Below are positions 33,652 to 44,110 of a DNA stretch of 64,000 bases, one piece after another. The DNA is from Amphibalanus amphitrite (taxonomy: Eukaryota > Arthropoda > Thecostraca > Balanomorpha > Balanidae): NCBI RefSeq assembly GCF_019059575.1, contig NW_024881825.1, forward strand, positions 248,001-312,000, written 5' to 3'. The notes beneath the pieces are model-generated. The model saw only the letters and a program-made list of their open reading frames with translations, searched no databases and was not told where the DNA came from. Both the position numbers and the translations under genes were made by a program. How positions within the stretch are numbered: position 1 is the first letter of the stretch; each line of letters opens with the position of its first letter.

Positions 33652-33802
33652 TGAAACACAACGAGGTCTCGGTCTAGACTGACTGTATTCAGACGGAACG
33701 GGTCCCTCGCCGGTGCCCAGTCACGTGACCGTCCCGGCCTCAGGCACGGTCAGCTGGCGCCGGTGGCCCGGCGGCCGGCACGCGACAACCCACAACGCCA
33801 CA
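33652..33802 (-). repeat. 5' LTR of gypsy element
   Basis: Promoter-bearing LTR in element orientation. Outer end abuts CTTTT; inner end abuts the TTGGCGACGAG primer-binding-like sequence. I found no clear TATA box within it. Confidence 0.96.
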
Positions 33803-33807
33803 CTTTT

Positions 33808-36090
33808 GATGCCTAATAGCGTATGGACTAAACATGTAGAAAGGTATATCAGCGCACTGGATGATGTGGATCAAAAATGCCAGGTTGGCACTGCAACATG
33901 TACCGAAAGAAAACTAAAGGGTCGCATAGCTTCATATATAAATAGATGGGCGTAATGAGGTAGATACCTTTTAGCAAAACGCTTAAAGCCTTGCACGTGA
34001 CAATATCTGAGCAACTGAATAAGACAGGACAGATGGTGTACCTAAACGTAAATATATACAGCGACCAATCTCAGCAATGCAAACGTATGAAGGAGACTAG
34101 CGTATGTAGAAGACACGACGTTTTATCTGATATTGGTTACCAACTCGCTTGGGGCTATGGCCTTTGAGGACATAAAAAGGGCGGAAATGTCGTGCCGTCA
34201 TTTTCGTCCGTCCCAGTTCTTTTACCCGAGGTACGAGTAACTGCAACGGATGAAAGTGAATGCTTCACTATGCATAATAAAAAAGAGAGCGATTGATGAA
34301 ACGGCGGCATTGTGCAAAGACGAACCGGTTCAGTAGGACTGACGAATTCCGACGTAATCGGAAACGACATGCACAAACGGAAGTCCACCCGGATCAGTTG
34401 ATATGGCACACTTTCACTCGCTAAACCAACCGGTGCAAGCCAACTCCTATAGCTTACTCTTACTAACGTGACCAGTAGTGATACGAGTTTGTGCAAAGAA
34501 AATAATACATTTAGTGGTTTTGATCGGCTTATTTATATTACTTCAGGGCCAGAAGCAGAGAAGACACTGCTAGTCGAAGCCTTATTTACCCACCCTCAGT
34601 TATGTAAGTGCATATACACTGTGGTCGAGCCATTTTGCTAAATCGACCACCCACCGGCCATAGCGTGCCGAAGGGGCTGAGCCCGACGAGCGCTACGCTG
34701 ACAGTAGGACTGGAGAGGCCATTTAGCCGCTCAAACGTCACCCGGAAGGCGTGTGCTCGCGTCCAGGAATTGAGCTGCACCGAACTGAAGATATTCTTTG
34801 TCAGTTGTGAGTTTATTTACTTTTTTTAGATCGCGCTTGGCTCTCTTGCATATTTTACTTACATTAACAGTTTCTATTGTTATCACAATACCTGGCTATC
34901 TAATCCTACATTTGGGTAGCATCAAAGCTCAAAGCCTCGAGCGAGGTCTGGCCTGGCATCCCCAAAAGCCTCTAGATCTATGTCCCAATATTTTCCATGT
35001 AGGACGCAAAGAATCTCCCAGTTTAGGCGCTCCTTTCACAAGCGGCTCTATAATGCTCAGCTTTGGTCACCACTCACGCGTCACGCACCTGTAGTGCCTG
35101 GTGGGTGGATGTGACGTCAGGTGATTAGGGGGCCGTTGCATCACTGCCATCCACCGGCCGGCGCCGCGCGCGGAGGCGCCTTTCCCCTGATCCCGGATGC
35201 AAACGGTGTGCTTGCAGTGACAGCCTGAGACAGGGCTTGGGACTCGCGGTTCATTTCCCCGGCTCTGGACTGGACGTGAAGTGAACACGCTCTGATGTCA
35301 CACAGTGCCACTTTCACTGTGCAGAAACCTGAGACAAAGACCCGTTCGGGGGTAGGAACTAGAATACATGAGCTTGCGTCACATCTTCCCAGCGGGGTTA
35401 AAAACGCAGCAAAATAGGAACGATTGCTGGATGACTTTGTTTTCCACGCAAATAAGTAAAGAAGTGGGCAACAAAATCTGCTGTGCCATGTCTAACAACA
35501 GTCTGCGCCCTGTCATCAACAAGCCAGCAGGGAATGAATAAGAGAGATATAGGGGAGAACAGACGTATGTACGGCTCTCGCGAGATTAAGCGGTAGGTTT
35601 TGCAGTTTACATTTCCGGTTATATCTCAGAAACTAATCGATCTACGATGAAGCCATTTTACACGATCATGGCCGGCTTGTTACCTAACAACTCGATCGCA
35701 TCTTCAACACTTAAAAGCTTAAGACGACGAAGATATAGCCTGAAGTAAACTAAATTTTCTGGGTGCAAAACCTACCGCTAAAACCCGCGAGACCTTACAC
35801 ACGTAAGTTATAGGGGTACTCACAGAAAACGTCTGGCAGTGTGTCTCTAAATAATCAGCATAATTCTTTAATGCAAATTGCTGGAGCTTGGAACATAATG
35901 TAAGACGGTGAGGTTTGGTTGTAGCCTGTAGGCATCCGGCATGCCGCGCTGACAAGAAGATAATTCCCGATGCTCACTTTTGTTATTTAATCGTGTTTGA
36001 CTGCGTTTGGTATTGTCACCGCGCAGTTGTCGGTGGTGAACCTACCTCTCTCTCGGCATAGGCTGTCGGCCGTCTGGGGCCTGGCAGCGT
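33808..36090. other. Intergenic, nothing recognised
   Basis: Short scattered frames only; no domain, RNA gene or repeat identified. Confidence 0.45.
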
Positions 36091-36098
36091 GTGGCACG

Positions 36099-36134
36099 AG
36101 GTCACAGCAGGTCACAGCAGGTCACAGAAGGTCA
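36099..36134. promoter_or_regulatory. Four AGGTCA half-sites at exact 10-bp period (DR4-like)
   Basis: AGGTCA at 36099, 36109, 36119 and 36129, separated by CAGC, CAGC and CAGA. Direct repeats with 4-bp spacing bind several nuclear-receptor dimers. Function here is inference. Confidence 0.45.
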
Positions 36135-36539
36135 CTGGCACATTCCACTGGGCGCGGTCAGGGTCACTCAGTCGGCGTCACGGCGCGGCGGCGCGCTGGG
36201 GTGCCACGGGTGACTCGTCTCCGCCGCTCGCTCACGGTCACGTGTCACGGCGCTCGGCTCCCGGGCGCGCGCTGATCTCCGGTCGGGGCGGACAACGGCG
36301 GGCGAGTGGCGACCGTCCGCTGCCAGCCGCGCCGCACGCATGTGGGTCAGTCAGCGGCGGCGACTTTCTCCGCGCGGCGCGGCCGGTTTCACTCTCCGTT
36401 GCCGAGGCGTTACTCGGCACGCCGCGCGGCATGGGCCGATGTCGCCGTTTGTGTAATCACTGCATCGTCTTTATATGTTGCCTGCACTGATATTTTAGGG
36501 TGATATTTAGATATTTAGATTACAGAGGTCAACAAAGTA

Positions 36540-37062
36540 AAATGTTGCCTATTTCAGCATTTTTTTCTCGAAAAGCCGGCGCATACATCGGGAAACAATA
36601 GTGCTATACAGCGGCAGCGCCGCAGAAAAATGCATTCGATAGCTTTTAGTTTTAACGCTCTTTCTGGAGTGAGCTCTCAGATTTGAGTCTGAACCGTTGG
36701 TTCTAGGTCAAATGATTTGACCTAGAACCAACGGTTCAGCCCATGACTACTTTACGTTTAGCCTTCAGAGGGCTAAAATCCGAAAAAGCCGAAAAGCGTC
36801 CCCCTGTAATAACTTTCGACAAAAAGTCGCTATATTTATTTCGCCAGCATCGTGTTCCTCTCGCCGAGACGCGTCAAATGAACTATAACATTACCTTGGA
36901 ATGTCATTTCAAAATTTGACCAAAGGTCAAGGTCATGACCTGACCGAAGACGTCATGCTGCATATCAGTCGATCCGTATCATCGACTTGAACACATCTCA
37001 GGTATTTTCATCGCTCTAGCATGTCTCTATTGAAAATTATTGCCAAAAACTCCTGGGAACCT
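36540..37062. repeat. AGGTCA-bearing sequence flanking element D (older element remnant)
   Basis: 36890-37060 resembles 40860-41047 (TTTGACC.., GACCTGACCG.AA, ATGTC..GTCGAT, TATTGAAAA), so both are copies of another repeat. It also holds a perfect inverted repeat at 36690-36738. Confidence 0.5.
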
Positions 37063-38296
37063 TTAACCCGCGCCCCGCTGTGCTTGCAACCATACGCGCC
37101 CTGCTGGGGGGGGGGGGGGGGGGCAGATTCTGCCCTGTGTCTTACTTCCGAACCGATGGTCGTAGAAAGACGGGGAAAACGGCAATCGAAAGCTCTCAAC
37201 AAGGCGGATCTTGAAAGACGATTTTTTTTTGCTTACGTAGGTCAGAGGTCAGGTCAAGGTCAGGTCAAGGCCAAGGGTACAAAATGTAAGTTTCTACAGT
37301 ATCGGCCTTGCACCGTAGTTGCCGAAAAATGGACTGAGACTGATTACCCAAAACGTGTTCTTAGGCTACCAAGACAATATTCGTTGCATACAATATCATG
37401 CAAAGGTCAAGGTCAAGGTCAGGTCAGGTCACCAAAAACGAAATATAGAAAAGGGCGTGTGCAACACATGTTTTGTGGGTCATTTTATTCATAGAAATCA
37501 ATAGGCACACTCAATAAGTGATATGGACCACACCTGGATGAATTTCAGGTCAAGGTCAGGTCAAGGTCAGGTCAGTGAGGTCAAATTTTGAAGTTGGTTG
37601 TTAAGACCTAAAAAGTTGTCAAGTTATCTGATGCCGTTTTTCACGACGAATCGAACGGTGCTATTTTTGTTTCCGTACGAGGTCTAGAACTTCCAAAAAT
37701 TCATTTTCCAAACACTTTGTGTGTCGTGACGTCATAAAAGTTTGAATAACTCCCACATTTTTGAGCCCATTCTTCTAAAAAAACTCCCACATTTTTTAGC
37801 CCATTCATCTAAAAATTGGTACCTATGTACATAGGTGCACATAGACCACTTCTCTGACATATATTCCGTTTTTTCGATACACTCAAAATTTTTGATTTTA
37901 TAATTATTTTTTCCAAAAACGTCAGTTTTTTTTTAGAAAAAAGGTCAAAATCTATAATTTTCAAAAAAACCGAGATAGCCATTTGACAGACAAAGTAGAA
38001 TCACGCATAACCTTTTTTGTTACGTCTTGATTCCTTTAAAAATGAAGACGTTAGCGTCGTTTGAAGTTTTTCCGTTTTTTAAGGCGAAAATGGCGGACAT
38101 GACGTCACCTAAACGTCATTTTCTAAAAAAAAAATCCAACGGATTTCGGTCAAATTTTCAGGGAACGTGTCAAATTGATGTATGATAAGGTACTGAAAGT
38201 TTGACATCGCTGGCGTAACGCGTTTAGAAGTTATTGGTGAAAAACGGGAGGGGGCAGATTCTGCCCCCCCCCCCCCCCCAGCGGGGTGCGGGTTAA
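37063..38296 (+). mobile_element. TTAA element family D (1234 bp)
   Basis: TTAACCCGCGCCCCGCTG and inverse complement (one mismatch) at the ends. Both ends bear G-run + CAGATTCTG + C-run hairpins (37105-37135, 38250-38280). Dense AGGTCA at 37240-37270, 37405-37432 and 37545-37585. No transposase frame. Confidence 0.87.
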
Positions 38297-38299
38297 AAC

Positions 38300-40000
38300 C
38301 TGAGATGACATCGGGGACTAAGGAGTCACAGGTGCAATTTTCCTCGTCAGAGTATCAAGCTAACCTGTATGTCCGATGTTTGAGTGTCTAGAATGGCGTT
38401 CGTCCAAGAGAGACGCCTTTAAATTTTATCCCATATACATAGGAGTTTATAATGGAGAGGTCGCAAAATTGACCTGACCTTAGGTAACCGAATACCGATA
38501 GGTATCCAAGTTCTGAGATAGGCATTTATACGTGCTGTTACTTTTATCAACCGCTGAAAGGTTCAGAGCGATATCATTCAGTCAATGAAGCTATGACGAG
38601 CATTCTAACTTTTCTGAAGTAAGGTTACCTCATGCGAACTGATGATCTGACCTTGAGCAGCCAGGGTCTGTGATTTTTTGGGCGCACGTCTGTACATACA
38701 GATGTGCGAGCGGCGCAGGGCCTCGGCTAAGGAATTTTGACTGGTGGGCCACTTGGGCAGCGACATGGACTGACCTTCGTAGCCATAGCCCCCCCCCCTA
38801 TTTTCGATTTCTCCCCAGATTTCGGCCACTTTATTCTGCAAAAAACGTCAGGATGGCATTAAAAATGTAAAAAAAAAACGGGGCTCGACCCCCCCCCCCC
38901 CCCGACTCTTCAGAGAGAGAAGGAGAGTAGGGACCCACAACCCTCTCAGTGGTGATACTCCGGCGGTGCACATAAAATCGCACAAGTATGCACAAAATAT
39001 TGACGCAGATTATAAAACTTTGGACGATAACTTACGGCCGGTCGGATGTTAACAATCAGCGAGCCCTGAATGGATCGCTCGCCGACTAGTCGGAGATTCG
39101 GAAGCGGTCGGACGGGATCGGGCGTTTTCGGGTGGATCGGGAGGAATTGTGAACAGCACTTTATATATAAAGTGGGTTGTAGCAGGAACCCTAAAAGGGG
39201 GTTGTAGCAGCAACTCCAACATCTCTGAAAATGATCATTAAGACTATTGGTGTCACATGGAAAAGAATTCACTCAAAAGCCCAAGCGCACTGCGCAACCC
39301 TAATACATATTTTCTTTAAAAAAAACAACTAAGTTATGTACACTTCTGGTGAACAGTGCTCGGGGTTACATGAGCAGAGTTAATACGCATTACAAACGGA
39401 CTACAATGGTGAGCGAATAGGAAAATCCGTTCCTGATACGCATTTACTTGCTCATGTAACCCCGGTAATAGTCCCAAACTTCAGATTTCTCTTGGGTGTC
39501 TGAGTGGAAAATTCTAGCCACCCAAAATGTGAGAGTGGAAAAATATCCATTCTTATTCTTGAGTGTCATCTTCAGCCCAAATGAGAAATTTTTGGAACGC
39601 TGACTGTGAACGGTTCGAAATTCGTCCAACTGGTCAGAACTCAGATGTGCGACTGCAAGCATCATACCGTTCGTGAAGACGTAATATCGCTTGCAGACTT
39701 CAATCGGCTGGAAGTTGCCGACACTACCTCTAGTTTGACTCTGGCTTATATCGTGTCTATCGGCGAGCGGTCTGAGATCGCTCGCAGGCTTATCCCCGAC
39801 CGTCTGAACTGGTCTGTTCTTTATTCGTAGTTTTTTCTTGTAACCGACTGGTCTGCGGCAGATGCTTATGTGACTGTAACCACTCGATCGATCGGAAAGC
39901 TTGCAAGAACTCTCGCAGACCTCGATCGGCTGGAAGCCGCCGACACTATCTGTAATTGACAGAGGCAAACGTCTTTCACGATTATTGCATAAAATTTAAA
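38300..40000. other. Intergenic with minor repeats
   Basis: Holds a G/C tract at 38889-38903, an inverted pair CGGGGTTACATGAGCA / TGCTCATGTAACCCCG (about 39360 and 39451) and a direct repeat ATCGGCTGGAAG(TT/CC)GCCGACACTA (about 39702, 39924). Confidence 0.5.
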
Positions 40001-40289
40001 TCCTCGGTCACACTTAAACGGATTGGACCAACGGACGAGAAACGGACGAGAACTGTCAGTGTCCGGTGATGTCCGTTTGTTTCCGTTGGACGTCCGTTTG
40101 TCATCCGTTAATATCCGTTCCATGTCCGGTGGTGTCCGGTTGAGCACACCGGACACCACCGGACATGGAACAGATATTAACGGATGAGAAACGGACGTCC
40201 AACGGAAACGAACGGACATCCCCCGGACATCACCGGACGCCGTCCGTTTCTCGTCCATTGGTCCAATCCGGTGAAGTGTGACGTAGGCT
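40001..40289. mobile_element. Fold-back MITE, about 290 bp
   Basis: The two halves are near-complete inverse complements (GTCACACTT..CGGATTGGACCA at the left, TGGTCCAATCCG..AAGTGTGAC at the right), meeting around 40145 (CCGGTTGAGCACACCGG). No coding potential. Confidence 0.8.
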
Positions 40290-40449
40290 TAACCTACGGC
40301 TGTCTCAAGAAACCGGGAATGGTGATGGTGTTAGGCGGGCAACGACGATCAAGTTCTTACTTTTAATAAATGCAACAATGTAGTAGGGCCTCTGTCTCTG
40401 TATCACAATGTTACCTACGTCGTGATGTAAAATGTGAAAACTTCGATTT

Positions 40450-40550
40450 TTCGGAAAATTACTGGTGGGCCAAATCTTTGAGGCTGGTGGGCCATTTCGG
40501 GTCACTGGTGGGCCATTTGGCCCACCAGTTAACATGTTAGCCGAGGCCCT
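40450..40550. repeat. CTGGTGGGCCA repeats with perfect palindrome
   Basis: Three direct copies, then the inverse copy, giving ACTGGTGGGCCA-TT-TGGCCCACCAGT at about 40503-40528. The adjacent AGCCGAGGCCCTG.GCGGCGC word recurs inverted at about 38706-38728. Confidence 0.7.
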
Positions 40551-40859
40551 GGAGCGGCGCATGGCTGGTGTTCAGCCGACTGACCCAGTGCAGCGGCCGG
40601 CGGCCTCCATTATTCATAAACTATGCTCCCGTCCGCGGCCGAGTGCATTGGTGCCACCGTGGACACTGGACACTGCAGTGTGCAGTGGCGCCGCGACAGT
40701 GCAGCGGCCAATCCCGGGGGTCGCCACGCCCTGAGCGGTCAGCACGCCTAAAATGCCTTGAGACTATCCTTTGAGACAGGTAACTTCTGTTCCTGAGCTT
40801 TGAACCGATTAAAATAACCGAAGTAGGTACGTAGTACGTACCTCATTTAATTATTTTGA

Positions 40860-41130
40860 CGATCTTTCGAACGTCGAAACGGCTTTCAAACGCTGAAAAT
40901 TTGACCTATACGGTTGAGGTTATGACCTGACCGGAAACGGGTCATGTTGTATGTCAGGTCAGTCGATACGCATAGGTATTTATGCTGACTGAACACTTAC
41001 AAGGTGTTTTCAATGCTGTAGTTTTAATTGAAAACTGACGGCGACCCTTACCCGCGTCCCGTAGTAGGGGAGAGGGAGGAGGGGCGAAACGGCTTTATCT
41101 CCTTTTCTGTCGATATCTCCAAAGGTAAGT
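40860..41130. repeat. Fragment of a family C-like TTAA element and its flank
   Basis: 41048-41130 matches the first ~90 bases of element C (ACCCGCGTCCCGTAG.., GGGCGAAACGGC, TTTCTGTCGATATCTCC) with an eroded TTAA. The preceding 190 bases resemble 36890-37060. Confidence 0.5.
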
Positions 41131-41479
41131 AAAAACATACAACACACACATTCAGCTCGATATATCAATGGACCGATTGACAGAGCCGAAGCCCACACTA
41201 AGCAGAGATTGCTGCGTAGACCCCGAACCCTACCGGTCGATCTCACAGTTCTGGATACCCAGGGACCGCGGATTCCGGGGGGGCAGGGTGTGCAATTGCA
41301 CACCCTGAAAGTCTTGAGGGTGTGCAAACACCTATTTTTGCACACCCACAGTTCGTTGTGGGGGCCGATGCGGCCCTGGCGCTTGAGTGTCCCAAGCCGA
41401 TTCTCGAGGGCCCCAGCGCGAGCCTGATGGTCCCGCACCGGTGCCTGAAGGCGTGAACAGGTTCTAGTGTTATCTCAGG

Positions 41480-41610
41480 GGTTATCTCAGAACCCCACCC
41501 ACGCCATTTTTTAGCGCTCCCACCGGCTCTTGAGGGCCCAGGCCGATGCCCCAGTGCCCCAAGTCGATGTCTAAAGGTCCCACGCCGGTGTCTGAGTGCC
41601 TACATGGCTA
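41480..41610. repeat. GGCTCTTGAGGGCCCAGGCCGATG minisatellite, block 1
   Basis: Irregular 20-30 bp units with CTTGAGGGCCC and CCGATG words, related to the block at 43605-44110. Confidence 0.65.
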
Positions 41611-41882
41611 GTAGGGCTGACCGAGATTGCTTCGAATCGGACGAATTTCATAGTTCGGCTTCGGCTCACTCTTTTTCCTATGTAAAATTTAATTTTAGAT
41701 AGGGTCTTACATGGGACAAAAATTGATCAGGATACATCTTCCGTAGTAAAAATGCAGTTTTATGGGAACTGTTTCCAGAAGTTAGTGGTATATTTGCAAC
41801 ATCAGTTTCGTACCTCCTCTTTCTTATCGATGAATGGTCTTTTGCTTCGAAACCTCATCATACGGCGTACGAGTCCAAAGAA

Positions 41883-42108
41883 TCAGGTTGGATGGAATAC
41901 CGGTGGCTGCAAAAACCTACGAAACAGGTGAAGCTGCTCTTCAGAGCAATTTAAACTCTTCCAGAATTGCTGAATCTTGCCAGAGGCATTGGCGACTAAA
42001 GCCTCTCCCTCGGCAGGATCAATACAACGGCACTGATTGGTTGTTTGCACATATCCGGACAGGTACACGTAAACGATATCGATTCGTTGGATGCACGCCT
42101 ATAACCAT
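41883..42108 (-). pseudogene. Possible short coding fragment
   Basis: After a splice-acceptor-like TATAG|GCGTGC the frame reads YVQTTNQCRCIDPAEGEALV and then FWKSLNCSEEQ, ending TGA at 41885. Cysteine spacing and AT-richer codons look protein-like. No family is recognised and there is no partner exon. Confidence 0.2.
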
Positions 42109-42959
42109 GCCCTTAAATAATTTTTCCTACTAGTAACATGTAGTGAAAAGGCACATGTCAATGCTGGTGTTAAGGTTAGTACCCAAATCTGTTGAAAGTC
42201 TATCAAAATATACGTCAATTGACTTCACAGCTGATACAAATCATTCAAATCAATTTTATTCAAAGTTGTTTGCAATAGTCTACCAACAATCACCAGCAAA
42301 GAGCACTGAGGGAATATAGCTGAACAATTAAACATTAAACATGTCAATGGGATCGGTAGGTTTAGCGATTTGGTGGTTTCCATTCATCCGAGTCTAGTGA
42401 TAGAGGTCCGCGATTTCTGATGCCTTTTTATATTCCATCAGGGCCCATAATTCAAGCAGATAGCCCAAAGCAAAACGTAGATGGATTCTTAGGCCAAACG
42501 AACCATCAGGAAGGCATCTGGCGGCAAGATAAGGGATTTGGTCGGAAGTGGTAGAAAGTTCAACCAGAATCAAGTAGGTACCAGCTACAAGGGCTGTGTT
42601 GCAAAGAGGAATTTTGATTCAGGAACAGCTGATGATCGTCAAAGAAAGAGCGAGAAAGAAGATCAGTGTGAGAGAGATCGTGAAGGAGCTGGTTCCACTT
42701 ATCCTGGCGCAGTGACTGAAATCCAATTATGCAAGATTCAGCCCTCCAGTCCAGTGATCATCTAGGAGAAGAGTCTCACGGTGAAAGTGGAGAAGCTTTG
42801 GAGAAGAGTCGAAGAAGTTGCTCTAGGAAGGGCGAAACAAACTGAGAGGAAAAGGTCATGCAAATGCTGAACAAACTGTGTAATATCACCACCTGCCCTC
42901 ATTCCATTCTGTTTTGTGATGAGCCAAATAAAGTGTACCAAATACCTAAGGTGATATGA

Positions 42960-43460
42960 GTTTTTCGTCAATAACTCCCAATCAAATTGAGTTAGCGAGT
43001 CGCAAAAGTCACGAATGGACTCAGGAAGACCTGCCGAATCGAATGATATGCAGCATAACCTCTTTTGATTAAGGTCGTGACCTAAGGGGACCTGACCTGA
43101 CCTTGACCCGAGGTCAACACCCTAACTTGCTCTCACCCGAACAAAAAGTATACCATTCGACGCGCCTGATATAGCAAAACACGATGGTGACAAAATCGCG
43201 GCTCTGCGACCATTTTGAGCGAAGTTATTCACCAAAAACCGAATCGGTCTTGCGCCACTTGACCTGACCTCAGAGGTCACCAGTTAATCTCAGGCCTTAA
43301 AATCGGGTACCAATCGCTGCGTCTCGTAACGGTGCACACACTCGTTCTTTCCCCAAGACTCTAGCTCAATTAGGGGCGAAACGGCGATGGGGGTCGTACC
43401 AACCTCTCATTCTCGGCCGTGGCGCGTATAGAAAACCAATAGGTCCGGCGAGGGTTGAAT
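42960..43460 (-). mobile_element. Decayed family A-like element
   Basis: The right end GGTCCGGCGAGGGTTGAA is a mutated family A terminus. The interior keeps GGGTCGTACCAACC, CTCTAGCTCAATTAGGGGCG and TGACCTGACCTTGACC blocks shared with A1/A2. The left boundary is unclear. Confidence 0.55.
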
Positions 43461-43604
43461 ACAAATGTGCAAATTTACTACGAAAGGAGTGTTTTTATCA
43501 AAAAATTGCAAGAGGACATCTCACCTTAAAATTCAATTTTACATCGGAAAAAAGGTGAGCCGAACTGAAATTGCAAATTCGAAAATCTCGGTCATCCCTA
43601 ATGG

Positions 43605-44110
43605 CTAGCTCAGAGATCCACGCCAGTTTCTGAGGGCCCTAACCGGCTCTTGAGGGCCCCTGCCCCCTGCCCTCCTTAACCCCCTCTTGGGGCCGATGCC
43701 TTAGGGTCCCGCATCAGCACCTGAAAGCCCACAGAGTTATCTCAGGGCCCCATACCAGTTTCTGAAGGCCCTCACCGGCTCTTGAGGGGCCCCAGACCGA
43801 TATCCAAGGACCTCTGGCCAATGTCCGGGGGCCCCAAGCCGTTACCCGAGGGCCTTACACAGCTATCTCAGGGTATAATGCCACTTTCCGAGGGCCCTAA
43901 CTGGCTCTTGAGGGCCCCAGGCCGATTCCTGAGATCCCCAGGTTGATGTGAGAGGGCCGACCGACTGAGGCGGCCCCTACGTCAGTTACTTGGGGCCTTA
44001 ATGGGGCTTTGGGGCCTTAATGGGGCCCCAAAGCCAGCGTGTGGGCCGTAGAGCAATGGGGAAGCTAAGGGGGTCGGAGGCCAGACCCCCATAGGTCATA
44101 AGGGCCAAAT
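43605..44110. repeat. GGCTCTTGAGGGCCC minisatellite, block 2
   Basis: More than ten irregular copies of ACCGGCTCTTGAGGGCCCC / GGCCGAT units. Non-coding. Confidence 0.75.

Larger units (their letters stand above)
29251..33802 (-). mobile_element. Complete Ty3/gypsy LTR retrotransposon
   Basis: Two direct 151-bp LTRs (29251-29401 and 33652-33802), each TG..CA when read on the minus strand, flank one open gag-pol frame. CTTTT stands immediately outside both ends (29246-29250 and 33803-33807), a 5-bp target duplication. A primer-binding-like TTGGCGACGAG follows the 5' LTR and a polypurine tract precedes the 3' LTR. By eye the LTRs show no difference, so insertion is recent. There is no envelope gene. 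It lies in intergenic DNA on the same strand as the host genes. Confidence 0.97.
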
